A program made the position numbers and the translations under genes. Below are positions 42,919 through 51,618 of a DNA stretch of 64,000 nt, piece after piece (the first letter of the stretch is position 1; each line of letters starts with the position of its first letter). The DNA is taken from the NCBI RefSeq assembly GCF_025751435.1, contig NZ_JAOWKY010000005.1, positions 124,001-188,000 on the forward strand, given 5' to 3'. This DNA is from Albidovulum marisflavi (GTDB taxonomy: Bacteria > Pseudomonadota > Alphaproteobacteria > Rhodobacterales > Rhodobacteraceae). The notes below the pieces were generated by a model. That model worked only from the letters and a program-made list of their open reading frames with translations. It searched no databases and was not told the origin of the DNA.

Positions 42919-44241
42919 GTGGAAAAGCTCCGGTCACACCCGAATGTCCCCAGCGTCGATCAGTCCGATCGCAATGTTCCGAGAAACCTTCGTCAATCCG
43001 GTCCGACCCCGGTCCAGATGCTGATCTCGACGCGGGTGCGAAAGTCCCCGTTCTGGCATCTCTCGATCGAGGCCGGGTGCTGGCGGGCGACGGTCTACAA
43101 CCGGATGTACCACCCGCGCGGTTTCGTGAAACCCGAACACGGCGGCGCCATGGCGGAATACCAGGCGCTGGTCGAACGCGTGACGCTTTGGGACGTGGCC
43201 GTCGAACGGCAGATCCGGGTTCGTGGCACCGACGCGGAGGCCTTCGTGAACTACGTGATCACCCGCGACGCGACCGCGCTCGAGGTCCTGCACGGGAAAT
43301 ACGTGATCCTGTGCAACGAAAGCGGCGGCATACTGAACGACCCCGTCCTGCTGCGGCTTTCGCAGGACGAGTTCTGGTTTTCGATCTCGGACTCGGACCT
43401 GATGCTTTGGCTTCAGGGCGTCAATCTGGGCAAGCGCTTCGACGTGGACATCGCCGAGATCGACGTGGCGCCGTTACAGGTGCAGGGGCCGCTTTCGGAG
43501 GCCTTGATGGTCGATCTGTTCGGCGACGCAATCCTGGAACTGCCCTACTACGGCCTGATGGACGCGGAAATCGCGGGCTCTGACGTCGTCATCAGCCAGA
43601 CCGGTTTCAGCGGCGAAAAGGGCTACGAGGTCTATGTCCGGAACGCCTCGCAACACGCCGAGGCCGTCTGGTACGCGATCCGCGGTCGTGGCGCGCGTTA
43701 CGGCCTGCGGGTGATCGCCCCGGCCCATCACCGCCGGATCGCAGCCGGCATCCTGTCCTGGGGGCAGGACATGGACTCCGAAACCTCGCCCTTCCAAGTG
43801 AATCTCAGCTACCAGGTGCCGCGCAAGAAGGAAGCGGACTACATCGGCAAGGAAGCGCTCGAGCGCCAGAGGGAGGAGTTGGAGCATGGCCGCCCGCCCT
43901 TCCAGCTGAAGCTTGTGGGTCTGCGCGCCGGCGGCAAGCCGATCACGGACTACGCCCCGGACTTCTGGCTGATCAACACCCCCGACATGGAAAGGGTTGG
44001 CTACGTCACCTCGGCGTGGTGGTCACCCGAACTGCGCACCAACATCGTCCTTGGGTTCGTGCCCTGGCGGCTGTCCGATGTCGGGAACGAATTCATGATC
44101 GAACTGCCAAGCCGTTATTCCGAAGGCGAGGGGCAGGCGGAACCGGCCAACGCCGTCGTCTGCGAGATGCCGTTTCGTAAGTCCGTCAATCCAAGCGCCC
44201 GTGAACAGGCGCGTTCAAAGGGGCGCGACTTTGCGGACTAG
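42919..44241 (+). CDS. DmdA/GcvT-like aminomethyltransferase family protein
   Basis: About 440 aa from a GTG with GAGGGAG upstream; an ATG at 43018 is an alternative. The domain begins at RKSPFWHLSIEAGCWRATVY and follows the GcvT/DmdA fold: LWDVAVERQIRVRG, YVILCNESGGILNDPVLLRL, GFSGEKGYEVYV and SYQVPRKKEADYIGKEAL. This is the branch containing the DMSP demethylase DmdA and other tetrahydrofolate-dependent demethylases. True DmdA cannot be claimed without alignment. It lies near a broken dimethylglycine dehydrogenase and an MttB homologue, so the substrate may be a methylated amine or sulphonium compound. Confidence 0.72.
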   Translation: MEKLRSHPNVPSVDQSDRNVPRNLRQSGPTPVQMLISTRVRKSPFWHLSIEAGCWRATVYNRMYHPRGFVKPEHGGAMAEYQALVERVTLWDVAVERQIRVRGTDAEAFVNYVITRDATALEVLHGKYVILCNESGGILNDPVLLRLSQDEFWFSISDSDLMLWLQGVNLGKRFDVDIAEIDVAPLQVQGPLSEALMVDLFGDAILELPYYGLMDAEIAGSDVVISQTGFSGEKGYEVYVRNASQHAEAVWYAIRGRGARYGLRVIAPAHHRRIAAGILSWGQDMDSETSPFQVNLSYQVPRKKEADYIGKEALERQREELEHGRPPFQLKLVGLRAGGKPITDYAPDFWLINTPDMERVGYVTSAWWSPELRTNIVLGFVPWRLSDVGNEFMIELPSRYSEGEGQAEPANAVVCEMPFRKSVNPSAREQARSKGRDFAD

Positions 44242-44304
44242 GATCGCCGCGCAAGCAAGCACTTCGTCAGGCGGTGCGACAGGGCGCAGCGATCGTGACG
44301 CGCG

Positions 44305-44329
44305 GGAACAACGGGCGCTTCCACCTGTT
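44305..44329 (+). promoter_or_regulatory. EcfG-like promoter of the PfpI gene
   Basis: GGAAC at 44305, 16-base spacer, TGTT at 44326 (consensus CGTT), about 48 bases before the start codon. Confidence 0.45.
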
Positions 44330-44376
44330 GATCTTCCATGCCGCGCCGCACTGCGCGCAAACGACAGGAGAGTGTC

Positions 44377-44937
44377 ATGCCCAAGATCGACAAGGCCCGC
44401 GTTCTTGTCATCGCGACGGATGGATTTGAGCAATCCGAACTGGAAGTGCCTGTGGACGAGCTCAAGAAGCGGGGCGCAGAGGTCTGGATCGCCAGCCCCG
44501 ACGGCAACGACATCCGCGGCTGGAAGAACGGCGACTGGGGCCAGACCGTCTCGGTCAACGCCTCGATCGGCAATGTGCGCGAGGCGGCTTTCGACGCCCT
44601 GGTCCTGCCTGGCGGGCAGATCAACCCGGACGTCCTGCGCACGAAGCCGGAAGCCGTCCAGCTGGTGCGCGACTTCCATGACGCAGGCAAGGCCATCGCC
44701 GCGATCTGCCACGGCCCCTGGCTTCTGATCGAGGCCGATGTGGTGAAGGTTCGCGACGAGACATCCTATGAATCCATCGCCACCGACATGAAGAATGCCG
44801 GCGCGAACTGGAAAGACGCCGAGGTCGTGGTGGACCAGGCGATCATCACAAGCCGCTCTCCGGCCGACCTGGGGGCGTTCGTCGGCAAGATCGTCGAGGA
44901 GATCGAAGAAGGACCGCACAAGCGCGATGCCGCGTGA
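44377..44937 (+). CDS. PfpI/DJ-1 family protein (YhbO-like)
   Basis: 186 aa. The nucleophile elbow AICHGPWLL near residue 110 has the catalytic Cys followed by His, and DGFEQSELEVPVDEL near residue 16 supplies the conserved Glu. Such proteins act as deglycases/glyoxalases or proteases under stress. ATG with AGGAG. EcfG-like promoter upstream agrees with a stress role. Confidence 0.88.
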   Translation: MPKIDKARVLVIATDGFEQSELEVPVDELKKRGAEVWIASPDGNDIRGWKNGDWGQTVSVNASIGNVREAAFDALVLPGGQINPDVLRTKPEAVQLVRDFHDAGKAIAAICHGPWLLIEADVVKVRDETSYESIATDMKNAGANWKDAEVVVDQAIITSRSPADLGAFVGKIVEEIEEGPHKRDAA

Positions 44938-44957
44938 TCGGCGCGTGAGGCCGGGTC

Positions 44958-45689
44958 CTACCGCCTGAATATCCTGTGGAAAATCGACAGGGGCAGAAGC
45001 TTGCCCAAGGTAAACAGGAGCGAAAACGGGACCGGGAAATCCGTCCTGAACTTGCCGCGCGCCATGAATGCCACGATCTGCTCCGCCGCATCCTCCGGCG
45101 TCATCAGCGATGGCATGTGGAAGGCGTTCTTGTCCGTCAGGCGCGTTTGGATGAAGCCCGGATTGGCAATCTGCACCTTGATGCCGGTCCCGCGGGTGTC
45201 GGCCAGCATCGTCTCGGCCAGGCTCATCAACGCGGCCTTGCTCGCGCCATATCCGATGGCGCCGGGAAGGCCGCGATGGGCGGACAACGAACCGATCAGG
45301 ACGACATGCCCGCTGTCACGCTGGATCATCTTCGGGACCATGCGGCCCAAAAGGCGCATCGCGCCCATGAAGTTCACCTCGCAGATCGCCTCGGCTTCGT
45401 CCGCGTCCCATTCCCTTGTGGACATCGGCTCATACCGCCCTGCGCAGTAGATCACGCCGTCGACGGGACCAGCCGCCTCCACGGCCTTAGACACGGAATT
45501 GCGATCGGTCACGTCCATGGGGATCACCACAGCCCCCGCGATATCGTCCGCCAGCGACCGAAGGCGCGACGCGGTCCTTGCCGAAAGGACGACACTGGCG
45601 CCCGCCCGTGAAAGCGCGGCGGCCAGCTCCCGGCCCAGCCCCTCGCTTGCCCCGACGATCCAGTAGGTCTTTCCGGAAAATCCGGTCAT
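44958..45689 (-). CDS. Short-chain dehydrogenase/reductase, last gene of the singlet-oxygen operon
   Basis: 243 aa. WIVGASEGLGRELAAALS is the NAD(P) loop, VIYCAGRYE the NNAG-type loop, and YGASKAALMSLAE near residue 150 has the catalytic Tyr-x3-Lys. Substrate unknown. It overlaps the DUF3833 gene by four bases. Position matches the last gene of the RpoE-controlled operon of Rhodobacter sphaeroides (RSP_1087 to RSP_1091, as I recall). Confidence 0.85.
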   Translation of the reverse strand: MTGFSGKTYWIVGASEGLGRELAAALSRAGASVVLSARTASRLRSLADDIAGAVVIPMDVTDRNSVSKAVEAAGPVDGVIYCAGRYEPMSTREWDADEAEAICEVNFMGAMRLLGRMVPKMIQRDSGHVVLIGSLSAHRGLPGAIGYGASKAALMSLAETMLADTRGTGIKVQIANPGFIQTRLTDKNAFHMPSLMTPEDAAEQIVAFMARGKFRTDFPVPFSLLFTLGKLLPLSIFHRIFRR

Positions 45690-46234
45690 GGCGCGGGCCG
45701 GATGGTGGCGACAAGTTCGGCCACCTTCACGCCGAACTTGCGCATCTCGGAGCGGTTCATGATCGTCCCGTTCTCCATGAGATAGAGCCAGTCCGAGGCG
45801 TCAAGGACATGGCCACCGGAAGATTCGGGAAGCCTGATGCTGTAGCGCAGATGGGCGACCGCTCCGGCCTGTTCGCCCCGAGCCACGCCCACGATGTCGT
45901 CCGCCTCTCCGGTGAAGGATCCGTCCCCGGAAAAGGAAATCCGCCAAAGCCGCTCTTGCCCGCCGCCGTCGGCATAGCGGAAGCTTTCCTGCAGCGTCCC
46001 GCCGTCCTCATCCCAGGTGCCGGTCATGTCCGCGACGAAGCGCGTGACGACGCGTCCGTTCGGGCCGTAGATCACGCCTTCCGACACCAGAGGCCCCGAC
46101 AGGTGCCTGCGGATGTCCATCTTGGGGGCCGTATCCGCATAGTCGGCGATCTTCTGAGACGAGAAGCTGAAGAACAGCCGCTGTGTGGCGATCAGCGCCG
46201 TGAAGATAAGCAAGAGTATCAGAAGGGTTTTCAT
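45686..46234 (-). CDS. DUF3833 family protein
   Basis: 182 aa. An N-terminal membrane/signal segment (LLILLLIFTALIATQRLFF) is followed by a beta-rich domain with GVIYGPNGRVVTRFVADMTG and ADDIVGVARGEQ, as in the DUF3833 family, which resembles lipocalin-like or lipid-binding folds. Overlaps its neighbours on both sides by four bases. Probably periplasmic, acting with the neighbouring fatty-acid modifying enzymes; activity unknown. Confidence 0.82.
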   Translation of the reverse strand: MKTLLILLLIFTALIATQRLFFSFSSQKIADYADTAPKMDIRRHLSGPLVSEGVIYGPNGRVVTRFVADMTGTWDEDGGTLQESFRYADGGGQERLWRISFSGDGSFTGEADDIVGVARGEQAGAVAHLRYSIRLPESSGGHVLDASDWLYLMENGTIMNRSEMRKFGVKVAELVATIRPAP

Positions 46235-47493
46235 GTCTGGTCTCCGGGCAAGGGGACGATCAGGACGTAGCCGATGACCCCGATCTTGAAGAGGCAGGGA
46301 AGGATGGCATAGGCGAAGGTGAGGGCCTGCAGCGCGGAGCCACCATTGGTCTGGCCCGGCAGGTAGCCGCGCAACTCAAGCAGTGGCAGAGCGATCGCCG
46401 CGGCTCCGGCAAGCGCGAGTTTCGAGACGAGCGCCCAGAGCCCGAATGCCTGACCGGCGGGGAGGCCGGCATCCGAGAGCGAGCGCGAAAACAGCGCTGG
46501 AAGGATGACCATGTCCGCGCCAAGTGCCGCGCCCGAGGCGATGCAGATCACGACGAAGGCCCCGGACTCGCCCGGCCCAAGAGTGGCGGTTCCCGCGAAG
46601 GCCAAGACGGCAAGGCCCATGCCGGACAACAGGACCGGCCGGGCGCCGAACCTGGAAACCAGAGCAGCCCAGGCCGGCGCGGAAAATCCGGCCGCGGCGA
46701 AGAACAGGACGAGAAAGGCGCCAGACAGGTCCGGGGCCTCCAGCCTGTCCTCGACGAAGAACAGGAACAGCGTCGAGGTCAGCGCCACGGGCAGCGCGTT
46801 CAGGAACCCCAGCAGCAGCAGGCCAATCGACCCTGCCTGCCGCAGGGATGTCAGCGACAGCGGTTGAACCGGGCTGCGTTCGTGTTTCCAAAGTCCTCGG
46901 GTCGCGGCCCAGGCCAGCAGGCAGAAGACGCCCAGCCCGAGCCCGAACAGGCGATAAGCGATATCCTCGCCATATGCGATGCCCAGCAGGCCCGGTGTGA
47001 CGGCGGCCAGAACGACCCCGAACACGATCCCCGCCTCTCGGAAACCGGCGATTCCGAAATGCGCACTGCCCTGTGCGGGCCCGGCCAGCGCCACGCCTTG
47101 TCCGTAAACAAGGATCGTCGCAGTGCTGAAGGCCGTGAACAGGATGGCAAGGGCGATGATCAGCCAAAGCACCCGGTCGAACCAGGGCTCGGTTGCGAAA
47201 AGCATCACGAAGCCAAGGGCCAGCCCGCCCGAGGCCGCGGCGGCAAAGGCTCCCCGCTGTCGCGGAAGACGGTCGATCATGCGCCCGATCAGCGGGTCCT
47301 GAATAAAGTCGAACACGCGCATGGCGATCAGGACCAGGCCCAGTGCCGAAAGCGAGATGCCCAGTTCCCCGACGGCGAAACGGGGCAGGTGGATGTAGAG
47401 CGGTAGGCCAGCGGACGCCAACATTGCCGCGAAAACGCTGACCTGCAGCAGCGTCCCGTGGCCAATTGGCCCGGTTGAACACCGCGTCGTCAT
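46231..47493 (-). CDS. MFS transporter (GPH-like)
   Basis: 420 aa with about 12 hydrophobic helices. The first helix pair and the LIAMRVFDFIQDPLIGRMID loop between TM2 and TM3 match the melibiose-type GPH family. Third gene of the RpoE-type operon. Substrate unknown; in Rhodobacter this gene is co-regulated with singlet-oxygen genes. Four-base overlaps with both neighbours. Confidence 0.83.
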   Translation of the reverse strand: MTTRCSTGPIGHGTLLQVSVFAAMLASAGLPLYIHLPRFAVGELGISLSALGLVLIAMRVFDFIQDPLIGRMIDRLPRQRGAFAAAASGGLALGFVMLFATEPWFDRVLWLIIALAILFTAFSTATILVYGQGVALAGPAQGSAHFGIAGFREAGIVFGVVLAAVTPGLLGIAYGEDIAYRLFGLGLGVFCLLAWAATRGLWKHERSPVQPLSLTSLRQAGSIGLLLLGFLNALPVALTSTLFLFFVEDRLEAPDLSGAFLVLFFAAAGFSAPAWAALVSRFGARPVLLSGMGLAVLAFAGTATLGPGESGAFVVICIASGAALGADMVILPALFSRSLSDAGLPAGQAFGLWALVSKLALAGAAAIALPLLELRGYLPGQTNGGSALQALTFAYAILPCLFKIGVIGYVLIVPLPGDQT

Positions 47494-48248
47494 CCGCTCA
47501 CATCCTTGACCGGCGGCGTCGGGCGCGGATGATAGGGCGCCCGCTTCAGCACGAGCCTGAGCGCCTGCCAGTGGATCAGGGCGATCGTGCGAACCGAGCC
47601 AAGGGGGCGGCGAAGCATCACGCCCAGGATGGACCGGTTGCCCAGCCGGCGACGGGGACCGGAAAGCGTGGCACGAAGACCCTCATCCCCGTCCCGAAAG
47701 TCGATCGATATCGCCAGCCGGTCCTGGCCCAGCACGAAACCGAACCGGTAACTTCCCGAAACGGTCTGGAACGGCGAGACATGGAAGATCTTGTCCGCCT
47801 CGATCCGGTCGTCCGGACGGATGGCGGCAAATCCCGGCTTGGAGCAGAAGTAGCAGTGCCGGTCTCCGAAGGTGTTGTTGACCTCGGCGATGACCGCGAT
47901 CAGGTCTCCGTCCCTCTCGACCATCCAGAAGCTGACGGGATTGAACACCTTGCCCAGAAAGCGCGGCTGCGTCAGCAGCAACAGCGTGTCGCGCGCATCC
48001 AGCGCGCAACCGCGTGCCGCAAGGACCTCCCGCGCCCAGGCCGCGCCGCGCCCCCGGCCGCGGCTGCCGCCATGGTCGCGGTCGTGAACGGCGAACAGGT
48101 TGAAACGGTTGCGCGAAAACAGCGAAGGTCCGGACGCCGAGTCCGCGTCCATCAGGACATAGTCGACGCCATAGCGGAACGCGTTGGCGATGCGGCCCTT
48201 GCGGGCGTGGGTCGTATGTCCCGCGATATGTTCGGGCCAACGCGTCAT
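47490..48248 (-). CDS. DUF1365 family protein (fatty-acid modification, singlet-oxygen operon)
   Basis: 252 aa. Family landmarks: FRYGVDYVLMDAD, the LLTQPRFLGKVFNPVSFW segment with NPVSFW near residue 105, EVNNTFGDRHCYF and KIFHVSPFQ. In R. sphaeroides the corresponding gene (RSP_1090 as I recall) is needed for methylated furan fatty acid production and for ChrR turnover. The ATG at 48248 overlaps the upstream stop; the open frame beyond it is antisense to nothing useful and was dropped. Confidence 0.86.
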   Translation of the reverse strand: MTRWPEHIAGHTTHARKGRIANAFRYGVDYVLMDADSASGPSLFSRNRFNLFAVHDRDHGGSRGRGRGAAWAREVLAARGCALDARDTLLLLTQPRFLGKVFNPVSFWMVERDGDLIAVIAEVNNTFGDRHCYFCSKPGFAAIRPDDRIEADKIFHVSPFQTVSGSYRFGFVLGQDRLAISIDFRDGDEGLRATLSGPRRRLGNRSILGVMLRRPLGSVRTIALIHWQALRLVLKRAPYHPRPTPPVKDVSG

Positions 48249-49525
48249 GCTGGCTGAAGGCTCAGAGCGTCGGCAATGCGAACGGCGCTTTGGAACCCGT
48301 CTTCGTGAAAGCCGTAGCGCGTGTAGGCACCCGCGAACCAGGTCCGGTTGCGCCCCTGGATCCCGCCAAGTTCCCTTTGCGCGGCGAATGCCGCCGCGTC
48401 GAACACGGGATGCCGAAACACCTTTTCGTCGTAGACGAGGTGATCGGGGATATCGTCCGACGGATTGAGCGAGACGAAAAGCGGATCGCGTTCGGGGATG
48501 TTCTGCAGACGGTTCATCCAGTAGGTCACACCGATCTGCGTGCGGTTCTGGCGCGTGTCGCCCCTGTAAACCCAACTGGACCAGCAGCTTTTGCGTCGCG
48601 GCATCTGGGCCGGATCGCAGTGCAGGACGACACGGTTGTCCTGATAACGCAGGCGGGAAAGCACGTTGATTTCGCCCTCGGTCGGCTGCGTGATCAGCCG
48701 CAGCGCCTGATCGGAATGGCAGGCAAAGATCACCTCGTCGAAACTTTCCGGCTCGGCGCCTGCGACGTGAACCTGTGCCGAGCGATCATCGCGCGTGACA
48801 CCCTTGACCTGCGCGCCCAGCCGCAGGTCGCAGCCGACCGTGCGCAGTCGCGCCTCGAGCCTGCGGACGTATTCGGCGCTTCCGCCTTGCACCGTCCACC
48901 ACTGGTGCTGGCCACTCGCGCTCAGCAGCGCGTGATTGCGGAAGAACTGGACAAGCGTGCGCGCCGGAAAGTATCCGATCTGATCGGTGGGGGTGGACCA
49001 GATCGCGCCGCAGATCGGCATCAGGTAGTAGTTCCGGAACCAGTTCCCCAGGCGCAGCCGGTCCACGAGGTCGCCGATGGTCATGACGTCATCGGAAACG
49101 GCGGCTTCGGCCCGGGCGTTGAAGTGCAGGATGTCGCGAAGCATGCGCAGATAGGACGGTCGCAGCGCGTTGCGCTTCTGTGCGGTGATCGCCGCGAAAT
49201 CCGCAAGCCCATATTCGACCCGGCCGTTGTCGATCGTCGCGCCGAAACTCATGCAGCTTTTTGCGACGGGAACGTCAAGGTCCGCGAACATCCGCGTCAG
49301 GTTCGGATAGTTCGCGTAGTTGAAGACGATGAAGCCCGTATCGACCGGCTGGTCGTTGTTCTTTCCGGCTATGATGGTTCTGGCATGGCCGCCCAACCGG
49401 GGTTCGGCTTCGAACAGGGTGACGTGGTAACGCCGGGACAGCAGATAGGCCGAGGCAAGGCCAGATATTCCGCCACCGATCACGGCGATACGCTTGCGGT
49501 CCAAGGGCAAGGCATCAAACGACAT
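48245..49525 (-). CDS. FAD-dependent amine-oxidase-like desaturase, first gene of the singlet-oxygen operon
   Basis: 426 aa. IAVIGGGISGLASAYLLS is the FAD loop; HARTII and the DTGFIVFNYANYPNL segment match the NAD(P)/FAD-binding family next to DUF1365 proteins. In R. sphaeroides the orthologue (RSP_1091 as I recall) takes part in furan fatty acid synthesis during singlet-oxygen stress, probably desaturating a methylated fatty acyl chain. ATG with AAAGGAG upstream. An RpoE-type promoter (49547-49576) reads toward it. Confidence 0.85.
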   Translation of the reverse strand: MSFDALPLDRKRIAVIGGGISGLASAYLLSRRYHVTLFEAEPRLGGHARTIIAGKNNDQPVDTGFIVFNYANYPNLTRMFADLDVPVAKSCMSFGATIDNGRVEYGLADFAAITAQKRNALRPSYLRMLRDILHFNARAEAAVSDDVMTIGDLVDRLRLGNWFRNYYLMPICGAIWSTPTDQIGYFPARTLVQFFRNHALLSASGQHQWWTVQGGSAEYVRRLEARLRTVGCDLRLGAQVKGVTRDDRSAQVHVAGAEPESFDEVIFACHSDQALRLITQPTEGEINVLSRLRYQDNRVVLHCDPAQMPRRKSCWSSWVYRGDTRQNRTQIGVTYWMNRLQNIPERDPLFVSLNPSDDIPDHLVYDEKVFRHPVFDAAAFAAQRELGGIQGRNRTWFAGAYTRYGFHEDGFQSAVRIADALSLQPA

Positions 49526-49546
49526 TCAGGTCACTCCTTTTTGACC

Positions 49547-49576
49547 TTGATACGGCTCCGTCGTCCGCCCGGATCA
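49547..49576 (-). promoter_or_regulatory. RpoE-type promoter of the FAD-DUF1365-MFS-DUF3833-SDR operon
   Basis: On the minus strand: TGATCC (49571-49576), 18-base spacer, TATCAA (49547-49552), about 20 bases before the start codon. The -35 equals the R. sphaeroides RpoE -35 consensus as I recall it. Confidence 0.65.
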
Positions 49577-49583
49577 TTTTTTT

Positions 49584-49613
49584 TGATCCGCACAAAGGCC
49601 ATGCGCGTATTGA
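49584..49613 (+). promoter_or_regulatory. RpoE-type promoter of rpoE-chrR
   Basis: TGATCC (49584-49589), 18-base spacer, TATTGA (49608-49613). It is divergent from the minus-strand promoter; the two -35 elements are only seven bases apart across a T-run. It implies autoregulation. Confidence 0.6.
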
Positions 49614-49717
49614 TCCGCATGTTGAACCTCGTGCGTTTGCCTGCGACAGTCACGACAGTTCCGCCCTTTCAGGGTGGACTGGATGGCGTGTTCGTCGCCG
49701 ACAGGGTGCAGGACGGT

Positions 49718-50284
49718 ATGACAGAAGCTGGAGGTGCAGAGATCAGCCCGCAGACGGCGTGGATGATCGCCGTGCGCGACCGGCGTGACCGAGCGGCCTT
49801 TGCAAGGCTGTTCGACTACTATGCCCCAAGGCTGAAATCCGTGACGCTCAGATCCGGCACGCCCGCCGCCGAGGCGGAGGACATCGTGCAGGACGTCATG
49901 CTGGCTGTCTGGCACAAGGCATCGCAGTACGATCCGGCGCGCGCCGACGTGTCCGGCTGGATCTACAGGATCGCGCGCAATCGCCAGATCGACCTTGCCC
50001 GCCGCAAGGCGAGGCCGGAGCCCGAGGACCTGATGCTGGACGCAAGCCATGCGCCGGAAGCCGATCAGATCGTGGCGATGGCGCAAGAGGCTGGCGAACT
50101 TCGGCGCGCGCTCGGGCAACTGGCGCCAGAGCAGAAGAGGCTCATCGAGAAAGCCTATCTTGGTGACATGTCCCATGTGGAGATCAGGGAGGACACCGGG
50201 CTGCCGCTGGGGACGATAAAGTCCCGGATCAGGCTGGGGCTGGAACGACTGAGGTATGAACTGAAAGAGCTGCGCAAGACATGA
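49718..50284 (+). CDS. rpoE: ECF sigma factor of the RpoE/ChrR singlet-oxygen type
   Basis: 188 aa. Region 2 (FARLFDYYAPRLKSVTL, AEDIVQDVMLAVWHKA and SGWIYRIARNRQIDLAR) is near residues 28-95; region 4 (ALGQLAPEQKRLIEKAYLG and EIREDTGLPLGTIKSRIRLGL) is near 125-180. ECF11 type. It pairs with the zinc anti-sigma ChrR, whose start overlaps its stop. Activates genes against singlet oxygen. The ATG at 49718 is used; longer in-frame starts exist. Confidence 0.9.
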   Translation: MTEAGGAEISPQTAWMIAVRDRRDRAAFARLFDYYAPRLKSVTLRSGTPAAEAEDIVQDVMLAVWHKASQYDPARADVSGWIYRIARNRQIDLARRKARPEPEDLMLDASHAPEADQIVAMAQEAGELRRALGQLAPEQKRLIEKAYLGDMSHVEIREDTGLPLGTIKSRIRLGLERLRYELKELRKT

Positions 50285-50916
50285 CGGATATCAGCCATCA
50301 CGTTCCGGACTGGATGATCCGCGACTATGTCGGCGGCGCGCTGTCCTACGCGTTCGATCTTGTCGTCGCCACGCATGTGTCCATGTGCGACGAGTGCCGG
50401 GCGCGTCTTGGCGCGCACGAGGCTCTGGCGGGCGCCGCGCTTGACGCGTCAGGACCTGCCGAGGTGTCCGACGGGCTGCGTGATGCGGTTCTTGCCCGGC
50501 TTGACGACAGGCCCCGGCAAAGGCCGCGGCCCGCCGCCTTCGGCGTGTTTCCGGCGCCGCTGGCCGAGGCGCTGCATGGACGGCCGCCGCGGTGGCGGTC
50601 GCTGGGCTTGGGCGTTCGCCAATGCATCCTGCATGAAGACCGGACCGGCAGCGCGCGCCTGCTGTTCATCCCGCCCGAACAGGCGGTGCCCGAGCATGGG
50701 CATCGCGGACTTGAGCTGACATTGGTGCTGCAGGGCAGCTTCCACGATGAAACCGACCAGTTCGAGGTGGGCGATCTCGAGGTCGCAGACAGCGATCTGA
50801 CGCATGTGCCGGTTGCGGGCAAGGGCGCGCCCTGCATCTGCCTGGCGGCAACGAACGCGCCGCTTCGCTTCAAGGGGTTTCTTCCGCGTCTGACGCAGCG
50901 GCTGTTCCGCATCTGA
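50281..50916 (+). CDS. chrR: Zinc-binding cupin anti-sigma factor ChrR
   Basis: 211 aa. The N-terminal anti-sigma domain has the zinc site HVSMCDEC (His-x3-Cys-x2-Cys) near residues 32-39, with His7 upstream as the fourth ligand candidate. The C-terminal cupin has PEHGHRGLELTLVLQGSFHDE, supplying the His and Glu ligands. ChrR holds RpoE inactive until singlet oxygen triggers its proteolysis. ATGA overlap with rpoE. Confidence 0.92.
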   Translation: MTDISHHVPDWMIRDYVGGALSYAFDLVVATHVSMCDECRARLGAHEALAGAALDASGPAEVSDGLRDAVLARLDDRPRQRPRPAAFGVFPAPLAEALHGRPPRWRSLGLGVRQCILHEDRTGSARLLFIPPEQAVPEHGHRGLELTLVLQGSFHDETDQFEVGDLEVADSDLTHVPVAGKGAPCICLAATNAPLRFKGFLPRLTQRLFRI

Positions 50917-50955
50917 CACCGATCGCTTTTCGGCGGACGAATAGAGGGGGCGGAC

Positions 50956-51618
50956 ATGCGAAATGCCTTGGTGATCGGCGCATCGGGCGGAATCGGGGCG
51001 GCCGTGGCGGCGGCCCTGACATCCCGCAGCGTCGACGTCGTCCCGCTGTCCCGGCGTGCCGACGGCATGGACCTTACGGAGGCCGCATCGGTCGAACGCG
51101 TGATGGCGGGCCTGAGCGGCCCGTTCGACCTGATCCTGATCGCGACCGGCGTACTTGCCAGCGCGGGGTGCCGGCCCGAAAAGTCGCTGGCCGAGATCGA
51201 TGCCGGCGCGATGGCCCGCGTCATGGCGATCAACGCAATCGGCCCGGCCCTGATCCTGCGTCACGTGCCCCGCCTGCTTCCGCGGCGGGGGCGCTCGGTC
51301 GTCGCGGTGCTGACAGCGCGCCTGGGGTCGATCGGGGACAATGCATTGGGCGGGTGGTATTCCTACCGCGCCTCGAAGGCTGCGGCGAACCAGATCGTGC
51401 GCACGAGCGCGATCGAGATCGGTCGACGGCACAAGGATGCCATCGTCGTGGCGCTTCATCCCGGCACAGTCGCGACGACCTTCACCAAGGACTATCCGGG
51501 GCACCGCAAGGTCGCGCCAGAACTGGCGGCGGCAAACCTTCTTGGCGTCATCGAGGGGCTGACGGCTGAGGACAACGGCGGTTTCCGCGACTGGGAAGGC
51601 AACGCCGTTCAGTGGTGA
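50956..51618 (+). CDS. Short-chain dehydrogenase (C-factor-like)
   Basis: 220 aa. Dinucleotide loop ALVIGASGGIGAAVAAAL, and YSYRASKAAANQIVRT near residue 137 with Tyr-x3-Lys; LHPGTVATTFTKDY fits the C-signal-factor branch of SDRs. ATG with GAGGGGGCGG. 39 bases after chrR in the same direction, so it may be on the rpoE transcript. Substrate unknown. Confidence 0.86.
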   Translation: MRNALVIGASGGIGAAVAAALTSRSVDVVPLSRRADGMDLTEAASVERVMAGLSGPFDLILIATGVLASAGCRPEKSLAEIDAGAMARVMAINAIGPALILRHVPRLLPRRGRSVVAVLTARLGSIGDNALGGWYSYRASKAAANQIVRTSAIEIGRRHKDAIVVALHPGTVATTFTKDYPGHRKVAPELAAANLLGVIEGLTAEDNGGFRDWEGNAVQW

